Below are positions 10,403 to 18,684 of a DNA stretch of 20,862 bases, piece by piece (positions within the stretch are counted from its first letter, which is position 1; each line of letters starts with the position of its first letter). This stretch comes from Oppiella nova (lineage: Eukaryota > Arthropoda > Arachnida > Sarcoptiformes > Oppiidae). A program made the position numbers and the translations under genes. The notes under the pieces were generated by a model, which saw only the letters and a program-made list of their open reading frames with translations, made no database searches and was not told the origin of the DNA. The stretch spans positions 1 to 20,862 of the forward strand of contig CAJPVJ010000744.1 of the NCBI GenBank assembly GCA_905397405.1, in the 5' to 3' direction.

Positions 10403-11331
10403 TTAGAAAGTATAGACAATGCTAGTAGTTTGTGGTCCGTAAAAGGTTGCCTTGATATCATCGAAATCGGCGTTCAACTCGTTATGGAAGTCCACCAAAT
10501 AAGAGTACTTGGCGGGTACCTGTCCATCGACCTCTATATAGGCTACGTGTTGATGTAGGACATTGTCGAGTGATTGATCCATGTCACCATAGAAAGCAGC
10601 AAGGACACGTTGAAATTGCAACAAATTATCAGCGCCGATTGAATCGCCCAAACCCTCCGATAATTTGACTAGGGCATCACCCAATTTATGTTGCTTGTAG
10701 ATTGAATCGTGGTGACCCTCGTGTTCGTGCTTGGTGATCTCGTCGAACGACTTGCGGGTATAGTCTCTGAGCTTATCGAGCCTGTCCTCCACGTGCTTCA
10801 GTCGATCGGCGAAGTCTTTGGTGGATTTGTGGCCCAATTTGTCGCCGAAGTGCTGCAAACCGGTGCGCAAGTCCGCCAGCATATCGGCCACGTCCTCCTT
10901 CATGATGAAGTCGAAGTTATCATGGTCATTTTCAAAGGTATTGAAAAACAGGCGCAGGTTTGTGCCCAGGTCGGATAGGCGATCGTGGTAGGTTACAGCG
11001 AGTTGACCAAGGCCATTGTCATTGAGCATTCCGATTAAGTCGAAATAAACTCGAACAACGGGTCGGGATGTGGTTTGACCCTGGTAGACAGGGACATAGA
11101 CAACGTGATCGTGGTCCTTTTTGTGGTGTTTCTTATGGTGCTTATGGCCGGATGAGTCGCTCGAGTCACTGGAGTCGCTATCAGAGTCGCTGGAGTCCGA
11201 TGAGTCGGCTGTGAATTAGTGGTAAGTATTGATAATTTAATTATTTTATATATACGATAGTATTTTTATGACTTACCCAGTACAAGTCCAGCAACCAGTG
11301 CTAGAAAAAGTAAGTGATACAAGAAATTCAT
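10403..11331 (-). CDS. Secreted Ser/Asp- and His/Lys-rich helical protein, intact (gene 5)
   Basis: On the minus strand the exons are 11331-11277 (55 nt) and 11208-10403, separated by a 68-nt intron (GTAAGT to TTCACAG, phase 1), giving 286 aa. Residues 1-18 are a signal peptide (MNFLYHLLFLALVAGLVL). Residues 20-38 are an almost pure Ser/Asp tract, 40-53 a His/Lys/Asp tract, and 54-75 a short VYVP and RVYF beta-like linker. The rest is a cysteine-free, charged, helical domain rich in Leu heptads (for example DMLADLRTGLQHF). Ser-x-Asp repeats are typical acidic-kinase sites and could bind calcium when phosphorylated, and His clusters can bind Zn or Cu; both roles are inferred. Gene 4 is a convergent paralogue with the same exon lengths and tract order. 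The short plus-strand frame at 10709-10978 is a shadow of this gene. I do not recognise the family. Confidence 0.88.
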
Positions 11332-11412
11332 TTTATTTCAATTTCTAAATACAGATATTCAATGAAAATATTCTGTTATTTAATTATAATTGTACAGTGT
11401 GTTTTTGTCGCG

Positions 11413-11420
11413 TTTATATA
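11413..11420 (-). promoter_or_regulatory. TATA box of gene 5
   Basis: On the minus strand this reads TATATAAA, 82 nt before the ATG at 11331, matching the position in gene 4. Confidence 0.7.
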
Positions 11421-11649
11421 CCAAATATTCAATGAATATTATAATTAATTAGGTCATTAATTTTGTGTGTTTTTATGAATGAGTTCTGTATATTACGTCT
11501 GATAATTTACGTGTACAAATTAATTTATGTTTTTTAACAAGGTTATATTTGTAAAATCTTATAATTAATTACTTATTACAACTACAAAATATTTTAGATA
11601 TATTATTTATACTCATATCATATATTTAGTAGTTGTGATAGAATAACAT

Positions 11650-11931
11650 ATACATTAGATATATTAATTATTTATGATAAGTCTATGGTACTATTGCACT
11701 ATAGCAACTATGCCAATATAACATATTTTAAAACATAATTAATTATTCAGAATCTTGGACAAACTTTATATTTTAGAATTTTTAAAATAAAATAATAAAT
11801 TATATATATGGTTTTTGTGATTTTTTATTCAAATAAACACATATATACAACACTAACGTATCATATTAAGAATATTCTTGTTATTTATTTAGTGTTTAAT
11901 TGTTTTTATATTGTTTTTCACTGTATGTCAC
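11650..11931. repeat. Partner of block A, upstream of gene 5
   Basis: This is the inverted counterpart of 6125-6380. The similarity runs up to the terminus of the hAT element at 11932 and stops there. The hAT element therefore inserted at, or its end coincides with, the outer edge of the duplicated block. Confidence 0.8.
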
Positions 11932-11932
11932 T

Positions 11933-12188
11933 ACTGTGACCAACCGTCCAGGTATGACCTGGACTGTCCAGGAATTAGGGTATCTGTCCAGTGTCCAGGG
12001 CAAGGTCTCACCTGGACAATGTAATGTCCAGGAATTATATTTATCAAAAATTAAAGCAATACTGTGACCAACCGTCCAGGTATGACCTGGACTGTCCAGG
12101 AATTAGGGTATCTGTCCAGTGTCCAGGGCAAGGTCTCACCTGGACAATGTAATGTCCAGGAATTATATTTATCAAAAATTAAAGCAAA
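11933..12188. repeat. Tandem duplication of the 128-bp hAT left end
   Basis: Copy 1 is 11933-12060 and copy 2 is 12061 to about 12188. They look identical, and each carries ACTGTGACCAAC, the palindrome GTCCAGGT-ATG-ACCTGGAC and two TGTCCAGGAATT motifs. The T at 12060 recreates the full 13-base terminus for copy 2, so the element has two nested usable left ends. Confidence 0.95.
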
Positions 12189-12667
12189 AATTATTTCATA
12201 CAAATCACTTTAGCAGAATATTTCTACTGTAAAGTATAAATTTAATACATGTAATTCAAAGCTTATAAAAACAAACTGTATTTTAAATTTTAAAAGTTAT
12301 ATGTGTACAGACTTTCACACAAATTAGTAGAAAATATATATTAAATAATGTTCAATAATAGATCAATATTTTATTATTTCCTTAACGTTCACATTATTGT
12401 GAATTTATTTAATTGAAAGCATTGTATGAAAGAAAACAACATTTGAAACTCAATTAAATTAATTAATAACTATTAGAGACGGCTGTTCGGTCACACGACC
12501 GGCAGTACACTCTTACGACATTCTTAGCATCGGTTTAATAATTATACGCCAACAACAGACACGTGTCAATTGGATAACTGACTATCGGATCAAATGAGAG
12601 GACAATTTGATTGTGAAACTAATTGTTTGTTTACTTATTAACTATTTTAATGTGATATCAATTTAAT

Positions 12668-14557
12668 ATGGCATCAAAAAAGAGTGGATCACCGGATCGT
12701 AAAAAGTCTAAGCGATTGACTAAATTCAGTGATAGTTGGCTAGAAATAGAAGACAACAAAAATTGGTTACAAAAAAGTGATGATTTTACGGCATATTGTA
12801 AATTGTGTTTAACGAAATTCACTATTCAATATGAAGGTATTAAAGCGATTAATAGTCACAAAAGTGGTGTTAGACATAAGAAAAGTGAACAAACTGTAAA
12901 AATGAATCAAACATTGAGTTCATTTGTGTCAAAGTCTAAGCAATCAAGTGATAAGGATGTGATTATCGCAGAGTTATGTTTAACATACCATTCAATACGC
13001 CATCACTTAAGTTATAGATCAATGGATTGTAATAATAAATTAATTAAAGACTTATTTAAAGACTCGAAATTATGTCAAACCTTACAGTGCGGTCGGACTA
13101 AAATGGGAGCAATTGGCAAAAATATTCTGTGCCCACTATCTATTGATACACATTTAAATGCAATTCAAACAAAACGTTATTCTGTAGCAAGTGATGCATC
13201 GAATAAAGGAAATGTAAAATTATTTCCTATAGGAATACAATATTTTTGTATTTCAAAAGGTATTGTGAATTTCGTATTGGATTTCTATGAAGATGCGAAT
13301 GAGACTTCAGATGCGATTCATTCAAAAATTACCAAATGTTTAGATAATAATAGTTTAAATGTTAATAATTTGATGGCATATTCTGGTGATAACGCGAGCG
13401 TCAACTTTGGGAAACATCATTCAGTTTATGAAAGTTTGAGGAAAACTAATCCATTTATTATAAAATCTAACTGTAATTGCCATGTGTTACATAACACAGC
13501 AAAACACTCATTACTTAAATTGCCATTTGATATCGAGAACTGCATTCTTAAAGTTTATTCACACTTTTCGATTTCAGCAAAAAGAGTCCAAGCATTAAAA
13601 TCGTGTTATGATTTTACAGATAATGAATACGAAGAGATCAGAAGACATGTCCCAACCCGTTGGCTGAGTTTATATCCAGCAATTAATAAACTTATTGATA
13701 ATATAATTCCTATTAAGCAATACTTTGTAGGCATTGGAACCGATGAATGTGCTAATATTATAAGTGATTTAGTTTGGAGTGAAACAAAGAATAACATAAC
13801 GATTCCTGAATTATATTTACATATGTCATCACATTTAATGAACGTTTTTTATATAACTATTAAAACAATGGAGAAAACGAGTACTAATGCATCAAATTTA
13901 TATGATTTGATGTCAACTTTAAAAGTAAAACTTGAAAACCGGTTAAATATGGAGTTTTTTGGTGTTGTTATAAAAGATAATTTGAAATATTTTAGTGAAT
14001 CACAACAAAATGATTTTATTTCAAATGCAAAAATTGTTTATAATAGAGCTATTAATTATTTAATTACACACTTCGATTTTAATGAGACTCCATTTAAATT
14101 ATTTAAATCTATTAATTTAGATTCAGATCTGGATCACGATATTCTCATTAAAATAACAAATTTATTGAACATTGATTTGGATAAAAATGAGTTATTTGAC
14201 GAAATAAATTCATTTAATAATTTATTAAATAAGACTGAAATCAAAAATAATAATTTAACTGCAATTGAAAAGTACTGCAAAATTTTATCAATTAATTCAA
14301 TGAATAATTTGACTAAAATTATTGAAGCCGTTATGTGCATTAATATTGGTAATGATTTTGTCGAAAGAGTATTCAGTCATTTGCACCGAATTTGGACCGA
14401 TTCAAGGAATCGTATGAATATTGACTTAATTAAAGCAGAAATTTGTGTAAAGAATAATTTTGACTTCAAATGTATTGAATTTAAATCTTATGTTAAATCT
14501 AACGACAAACTTATTAATTGTGTAAAATCTCAACAAAAATATGATTTTAAGAAATAA
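12668..14557 (+). CDS. hAT-family transposase with N-terminal zinc finger
   Basis: It has 629 aa in a single exon starting at ATG 12668. An N-terminal zinc finger uses C44, C47, H64 and H70 (BED-like, although with five residues between the histidines). The RNase-H-like catalytic core shows the first Asp in SDASNKGN (D176), the second in SGDNASVNFG (D241), then the CNCHVLHN motif (residues 269-276) and TRWLS (W332). The C-terminal dimerisation region carries the conserved ERVFS with E566 as the likely third acidic residue, followed by SRNRM and LIKAEICVKNNF. hAT transposases excise the element with hairpins on flanking DNA and reinsert it with 8-bp duplications in the nucleus. The frame is complete with no stop or frameshift and all key residues are present, so the copy may be young or even active. 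AT-rich codon usage matches the element rather than the host genes. The small frame at 14541-14732 is terminal element DNA. Confidence 0.93.
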   Translation: MASKKSGSPDRKKSKRLTKFSDSWLEIEDNKNWLQKSDDFTAYCKLCLTKFTIQYEGIKAINSHKSGVRHKKSEQTVKMNQTLSSFVSKSKQSSDKDVIIAELCLTYHSIRHHLSYRSMDCNNKLIKDLFKDSKLCQTLQCGRTKMGAIGKNILCPLSIDTHLNAIQTKRYSVASDASNKGNVKLFPIGIQYFCISKGIVNFVLDFYEDANETSDAIHSKITKCLDNNSLNVNNLMAYSGDNASVNFGKHHSVYESLRKTNPFIIKSNCNCHVLHNTAKHSLLKLPFDIENCILKVYSHFSISAKRVQALKSCYDFTDNEYEEIRRHVPTRWLSLYPAINKLIDNIIPIKQYFVGIGTDECANIISDLVWSETKNNITIPELYLHMSSHLMNVFYITIKTMEKTSTNASNLYDLMSTLKVKLENRLNMEFFGVVIKDNLKYFSESQQNDFISNAKIVYNRAINYLITHFDFNETPFKLFKSINLDSDLDHDILIKITNLLNIDLDKNELFDEINSFNNLLNKTEIKNNNLTAIEKYCKILSINSMNNLTKIIEAVMCINIGNDFVERVFSHLHRIWTDSRNRMNIDLIKAEICVKNNFDFKCIEFKSYVKSNDKLINCVKSQQKYDFKK

Positions 14558-14786
14558 ATATTCGTTTTATTCAATAAAAATAGTTGTCCAGGAATTGTCC
14601 AGGAATTTGTCTAAATTTTTAAGTAAAAGTCCAGGAATCATTTTATTTGAGTTGGTCACAGTACCCCTAACAAAAGCCTTTATGCAAACATTCGAGAAAT
14701 ATTTTTCTAGTATTTTTCTAGAAGTCACATAATAGGTATTGTTAGGTATAGTTTTGTTATTATGTAACTATAGTCAGTGTATTACA

Positions 14787-15775
14787 ATATCATTTGTACC
14801 TAGGTCATAATCTTAATGTAAAATCAAAAGCGCGTGTTTTGAGAGCTCGTAAAATTAGTGCTTTCCATTCAGTGCTATACAATGCATGCATTCATTAATT
14901 CAATAGTTTGACATTCACTGCAATTAGTGTGACCAGGTCAAAAACTTGGAATACTTGAAACCTAACACTAAAATACTTGACAATACTTGACCTTAATTTT
15001 TATTTAAGTTTTAATGACATTTATTTTAAAGTTTAGGTAAAATTCATCTCTATCTAAAAATTATGCTTAAATTTTACATTTATAAACAATTAATTATTTT
15101 AATTAATTAATATTGTTATGATAAAAATTTAGTTGTTTATTAAGAAATAAGTCTTTGTTATAGATTTAAAGCATAGTTTTACAATTCATTCAACATTTAA
15201 TAGAAAATCAACGATAATTGCATCAAATAAGTAAACCCAATAATACAGTTTTGATATAAAACATTATTAAATCTTAAATAATATTAATATAATAATTATG
15301 AGGATTTTGAATGTAAATGTAATTTTTTGATTAGAACTTCATTACAAGTTACATAGTTATACAATTTTGACAACCAACTATTTTAAAAGTACCAAAAGCT
15401 TATGAAATTTTCAGTTTTGTGTTAAAATTCAAATATCATTTATTTCTATTATATGCATTATTTTTTTGTTTTTTCAAATATTTAACAAACATTTTCAAAT
15501 TGATAATGCTACAATGTTTAAAATTTTATCACATTATATCAATTTAGCAAATACTTGACCTTATAATGTCAAGTATTTACCCTTCCCTTGATCCTTGACC
15601 GGACCCTCAAATACTTGAAAGTCAAGCCGGAATATTTGACCCTGGTCACGCTAACTGCAATGCGTATCGCACTGTATTAGCCTATAGCACAATACGGAAA
15701 GCACTAATTTTGCGAGCTCTCAAAACACGAGCTTTTGACTTTACATTAAGATTATGACCTAGGTACAAATGATAT
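14787..15775. mobile_element. Foldback/MITE-like element with long inverted repeats
   Basis: The outer arms 14787-14880 and about 15680-15775 are inverted repeats sharing GTACCTAGGTCATAATCTTA and GTTTTGAGAGCTCG with few mismatches. A second inner pair follows: GTGACCAGGTCAA at about 14929 and, inverted, GTGACCAGGGTCAAA ending near 15648. Between them the motif AATACTTGACC or AATACTTGA recurs near both inner ends (14950-14995 and 15550-15620) in both orientations. The centre is AT-rich and non-coding. It is either one long-TIR element or a small hAT-like MITE nested inside another. No target duplication is clear. Confidence 0.8.
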
Positions 15776-15968
15776 GCAAATTTGGTGATATATGCATAAA
15801 ATGTTCATTATTGGTGAACATTTTGGTGCACTTTTCATCAAAATATTCAAGTGTTTAATATTTTAATTTTCAAAAAGAAATCCTTGGTTTGAAAATAAAT
15901 ACCCTTTAGTTTATATCGTTTTTATAAACCAAAACCTCGTGATCTAAACTCGCATTATGTTCAAGCTG

Positions 15969-16427
15969 CATTTTATTGCAGCACGTGTATATGCACGTTT
16001 AAAGCGATTGGCCATCAGTTATGCAGTGATTTATATTAGCACCCTGCTTATATTTGACAATATTTTGTAGAAATTTAAAATAGGTAATTGTATTATTTTG
16101 GGAAAAGTTTATTTTATAACACGTTTTCAGTTGATTACGAGCTATTAATTGATGTTTGCGAGTGTATATGAAAATGCATTGTTTTCGATTTAAATGCATA
16201 TGCAAATAAAATCAAAATGTGTGCCAGATACATTGCAAGTAATATATTTGTCTGGTGATTTTATTGCTTCAAATTGGCGTATAATTGATAAATTATGTAA
16301 ACTATCCGGGGTAACAAATAAATGTTTCGATGAGCACAGTGATATAGCAGAAAATGTTATTTCATCCAAATTAGATACAGACTTTACATTAGTAGTGGTG
16401 TTGTATGAAAAATATAATAAACTAATC
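15969..16427 (-). pseudogene. DEG/ENaC channel fragment, copy 1 (N-terminal half only)
   Basis: Read on the minus strand, 16427-16388 matches the region just after the first membrane segment of the intact channel gene (LLYFSY.TTTNV). It continues with a stretch resembling the FPxVTxC region (AISLC) and LSI.RQFEAIKSPDK, parallel to LTIGEQLAAMRAPED in the intact gene. A stop and frame change follow near 16190, and no C-terminal half is attached. The segment is about 97% identical to 16867-17294 at a constant offset of 898 bases without indels, so the two duplicated recently, after the frame was already broken. Similarity ends abruptly at 16428. Confidence 0.8.
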
Positions 16428-16447
16428 TACGGATTCCTTACTACCCC

Positions 16448-16620
16448 ATGAGTAGATCTAGCATACTGGATCCTTTGCCATCCGAGGACCTAAGCGATGA
16501 GGAGTTCGAAACATTCCCCGATATATTGGAACGAATTGATAGTGAACTGCAAATCCTGGACTTTAAAGTGAAAGCCAATCACACCGTTGAAATTGTTGAT
16601 TTCAAAAAGTTCTTAAAGAC
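16448..16620 (+). other. Unidentified exon-like fragment
   Basis: An ATG-initiated frame of about 58 codons, begun by MSRSSILDPLPSEDLSDEEF, has GC content well above the DNA around it. It is acidic, then ends in VEIVDFKKFLKTV just before a possible donor (ACG, then GTTGGT). The frame runs on to 16711, but from about 16616 it overlaps the minus-strand DEG/ENaC C-terminal fragment, so that tail is not its own. It looks like a first coding exon placed between two pseudogene pieces. The homology is unknown to me. Confidence 0.45.
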
Positions 16621-18229
16621 GGTTGGTATTATTATTATTATGAGTAAAATTATTAAAAACTTTATATTTAATAAATATTTGCGAGATGATTTTCGTGAAC
16701 ATTGGTATTGAAAATCCAAACCAAATGCTAAGGACTCCACCAATAAATATAAAATACTCTTCAAAAGACATTTTCAATGATATCTCGTATATAAGTGTGG
16801 GTTTAGTCGGAAACTCAATGTTAAGTCTATAGGAAATTCCAAAATGTTTTGTAGAAATATTTTATACATTTTATTGCAGCACGTGTATATGCACGTTTAA
16901 AGCGATTGGCCATCATTTATGCAGTAACTTATATTAGCACCTTGCTTATATTTGACAATATTTTGTAGGAATTTAAAATAGGCAATTGTATTATTTTGGG
17001 AAAAGTTTATTTTATAACTCGTTTTCAGTTGATTACGAGCTATTAATTGATGTTTGCGAGTGTATATGAAAATGCATTGTTTTCGATTTAAATGCATATG
17101 CAAATAAAATCAAAATGTGTGCCAGATACATTGCAAGTAATACATTTGTCTGGTGATTTTATTGCTTCAAATTGGCGTCCAATTGATAAATTATGTAAAC
17201 TATCCGGGGTAACAAATAAATGTTTCGATGAGCACAGTGATATAGCAGAAAATGTTATTTCATCCAGATTAGATACATACATTACATTAGTAGTAGCGTT
17301 GCCAAAACTCCCCCATTCTGGAGGATTCTCCTCCAATCGGCCTGAAAGGGAACAGTCCTCCATAGGGGTTGTGGAGGACAATGTATATTCCTCCACAATA
17401 ATTTATTTAAATTATTTAAAATTTTCTTTGTAATCCTATATATAATGCTTATTTTTAACCCATATTTTAGAAATAATTCAATAATTTTACATAAATTATA
17501 AATTAATTTAATTAAAGCATATATTTTTAATAGATAATTTTATAAGCAATTTTATAAGCCTCTATAATAAACATTATTAATGACATTAATTACCTATTTG
17601 CTAACTATAAAATTGACTAAAATTCTAACGGTAAGTGTTTTATTTAATTAAATATTTTTATAACTTATATTTATTAATATAATATTATTAAATTATAGGA
17701 TTAACTATCTAAATTCTTACAATTGTTTAAAATTAAATTGAATTTCAATTAAATCTTCATGTAATTTTGGATCAAATTTTTAAAATCTATATGTTTGAGA
17801 TTATAGTAACATAGTTTTAATTGTGTTTAAAATGTGAAATTCCTTCTAGAAAAATCAATAACTACCAGATAAATTAATTAAAATTAACCGAAAATACTGG
17901 TAAATCAAATCAAAATAAAATTTAACATCATAAATAATAATTTAATTTTTCTCTTCCAAATCTCCTCCAGAAAAATGTCTAATTTTCCTTTCTGACCTCC
18001 AATCCTGAAAAATGTGTTGGCAACACTAATTAGTAGTGGTGTTATATGAAAAATATAATAAACTAATCTTGTACGTTTGGTACATACATCCCATTAGACA
18101 TAATATACGCAGTAATATATCAGGATGGTTTAAATTAATTAAATAATTAAAGAGATTTTTCAAATATTTCCGATTTATAAATTTCATTATTAATATAAAA
18201 TATTTATAGATAGCTACAAAACTTATCAT
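16613..18229 (-). pseudogene. DEG/ENaC channel pseudogene, copy 2, split by a MITE
   Basis: Minus-strand order: 18229-18029 encodes the N-terminus and first membrane region (ILCLMGCMYQTYKISLLYFS), very close to the intact gene. The MITE 17295-18028 interrupts it. The frame resumes at 17294 (NVMYVSNLDEIT, then SLCSSKHLF and LSIGRQFEAIKSPDKC). It reaches a stop near 17088, followed by another frame to 16897. From about 16862 the C-terminal part reappears in one frame (GISYRLNIEFPTKPTLIYEI, SLKMSFEEY, then IWFGFSIPMF), ending at TAA 16615-16613. Without the MITE it spans under 900 nt, against 1413 in the intact gene, so much of the extracellular domain is missing or unrecognisable. The GFS motif of the pore is still present. 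It is non-functional because of the insertion, the stop and the loss. Confidence 0.85.
17286..18037. mobile_element. hAT-like MITE (17295-18028) with its target-site duplication
   Basis: The element has short inverted ends, AGCGTTGCCAA at 17295 and TTGGCAACACT at 18017-18027. It is flanked by ATTAGTAGT at 17286-17294 and 18029-18037, an 8-9-bp target duplication. CCTCC/GGAGG motifs cluster near both ends. The interior is AT-rich with no coding. Copy 1 of the DEG/ENaC repeat has a single ATTAGTAGT at 16388-16396 and so shows the empty site. Confidence 0.92.
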
Positions 18230-18684
18230 AATAAAATTTGCAATATTATTCCCAGTATTTTATTTTTAAAATTGTTTAATATACAAACACTTTTAAGTAA
18301 AATATAATAGTGTTATGACGGTTATAAGTTACAAGTTGAAAAATAAATATAAAATTAATTTGTCCATTTTCAATTTTCACACGAAGTAAAAATAGTCTAT
18401 TTTATTATAATAATATTTTTATAATTTGTTTATACTATATAATCACAAATCTACTTATATCCAATTAAGTAAGTTATAATATTAATTATTTTATTTTCAA
18501 CGTCATGATGTGTATTAAGTTTTGATGCAATTTAAGTTTATATGTACTTAACATTAGCTACAATCACAGAAATATTTTTGAAAACAAACATCAATTACCA
18601 GCAATTAAATAAACATAAAATAAATTAATCATAATCAGTGTGTAATACATAATTATTGTAATTTAGTAAATATAAATTGTAAAA
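18230..18684. other. AT-rich spacer between DEG/ENaC copies
   Basis: No coding exon, repeat or clear promoter was seen. It separates the 3' end of the intact minus-strand channel gene from the 5' end of the decayed copy downstream. Confidence 0.5.

Larger units (their letters stand above)
11932..14663 (+). mobile_element. Autonomous-looking hAT transposon, 2.73 kb
   Basis: The ends are perfect 13-bp inverted repeats: TACTGTGACCAAC at 11932-11944 and its complement at 14651-14663. A 629-aa transposase frame lies between them. The motif TGTCCAGGAATT recurs at 11965, 12025, 12093 and 12153 near the left end, and at 14585 and 14596 near the right end (GTCCAGGAAT again at 14629). It is in the same orientation at both ends, and is probably bound by the transposase zinc finger. 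An 8-bp target duplication, normal for hAT, is not visible (TATGTCAC versus CCCCTAAC). The left end is duplicated in tandem. The segment 12189-12667 is AT-rich and should hold the promoter. Confidence 0.9.

Noticed and set aside
10709-10978. Plus-strand frame of 89 codons
   Set aside because: It is a shadow of gene 5 on the opposite strand, whose exon structure and paralogue support the minus strand.
13606-14340. Minus-strand frames within the transposase
   Set aside because: They are low-complexity shadows of the 629-aa transposase frame.
11924-14671. 8-bp target duplication for the hAT element
   Set aside because: The bases outside the 13-bp ends (TATGTCAC and CCCCTAAC) do not match, and shifting by a base or two does not help.
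16194-17433. Plus-strand frames beginning MHMQIKSKCVPD in both repeats
   Set aside because: The minus strand of the same DNA matches the DEG/ENaC gene, so these are antisense shadows duplicated with the repeat.
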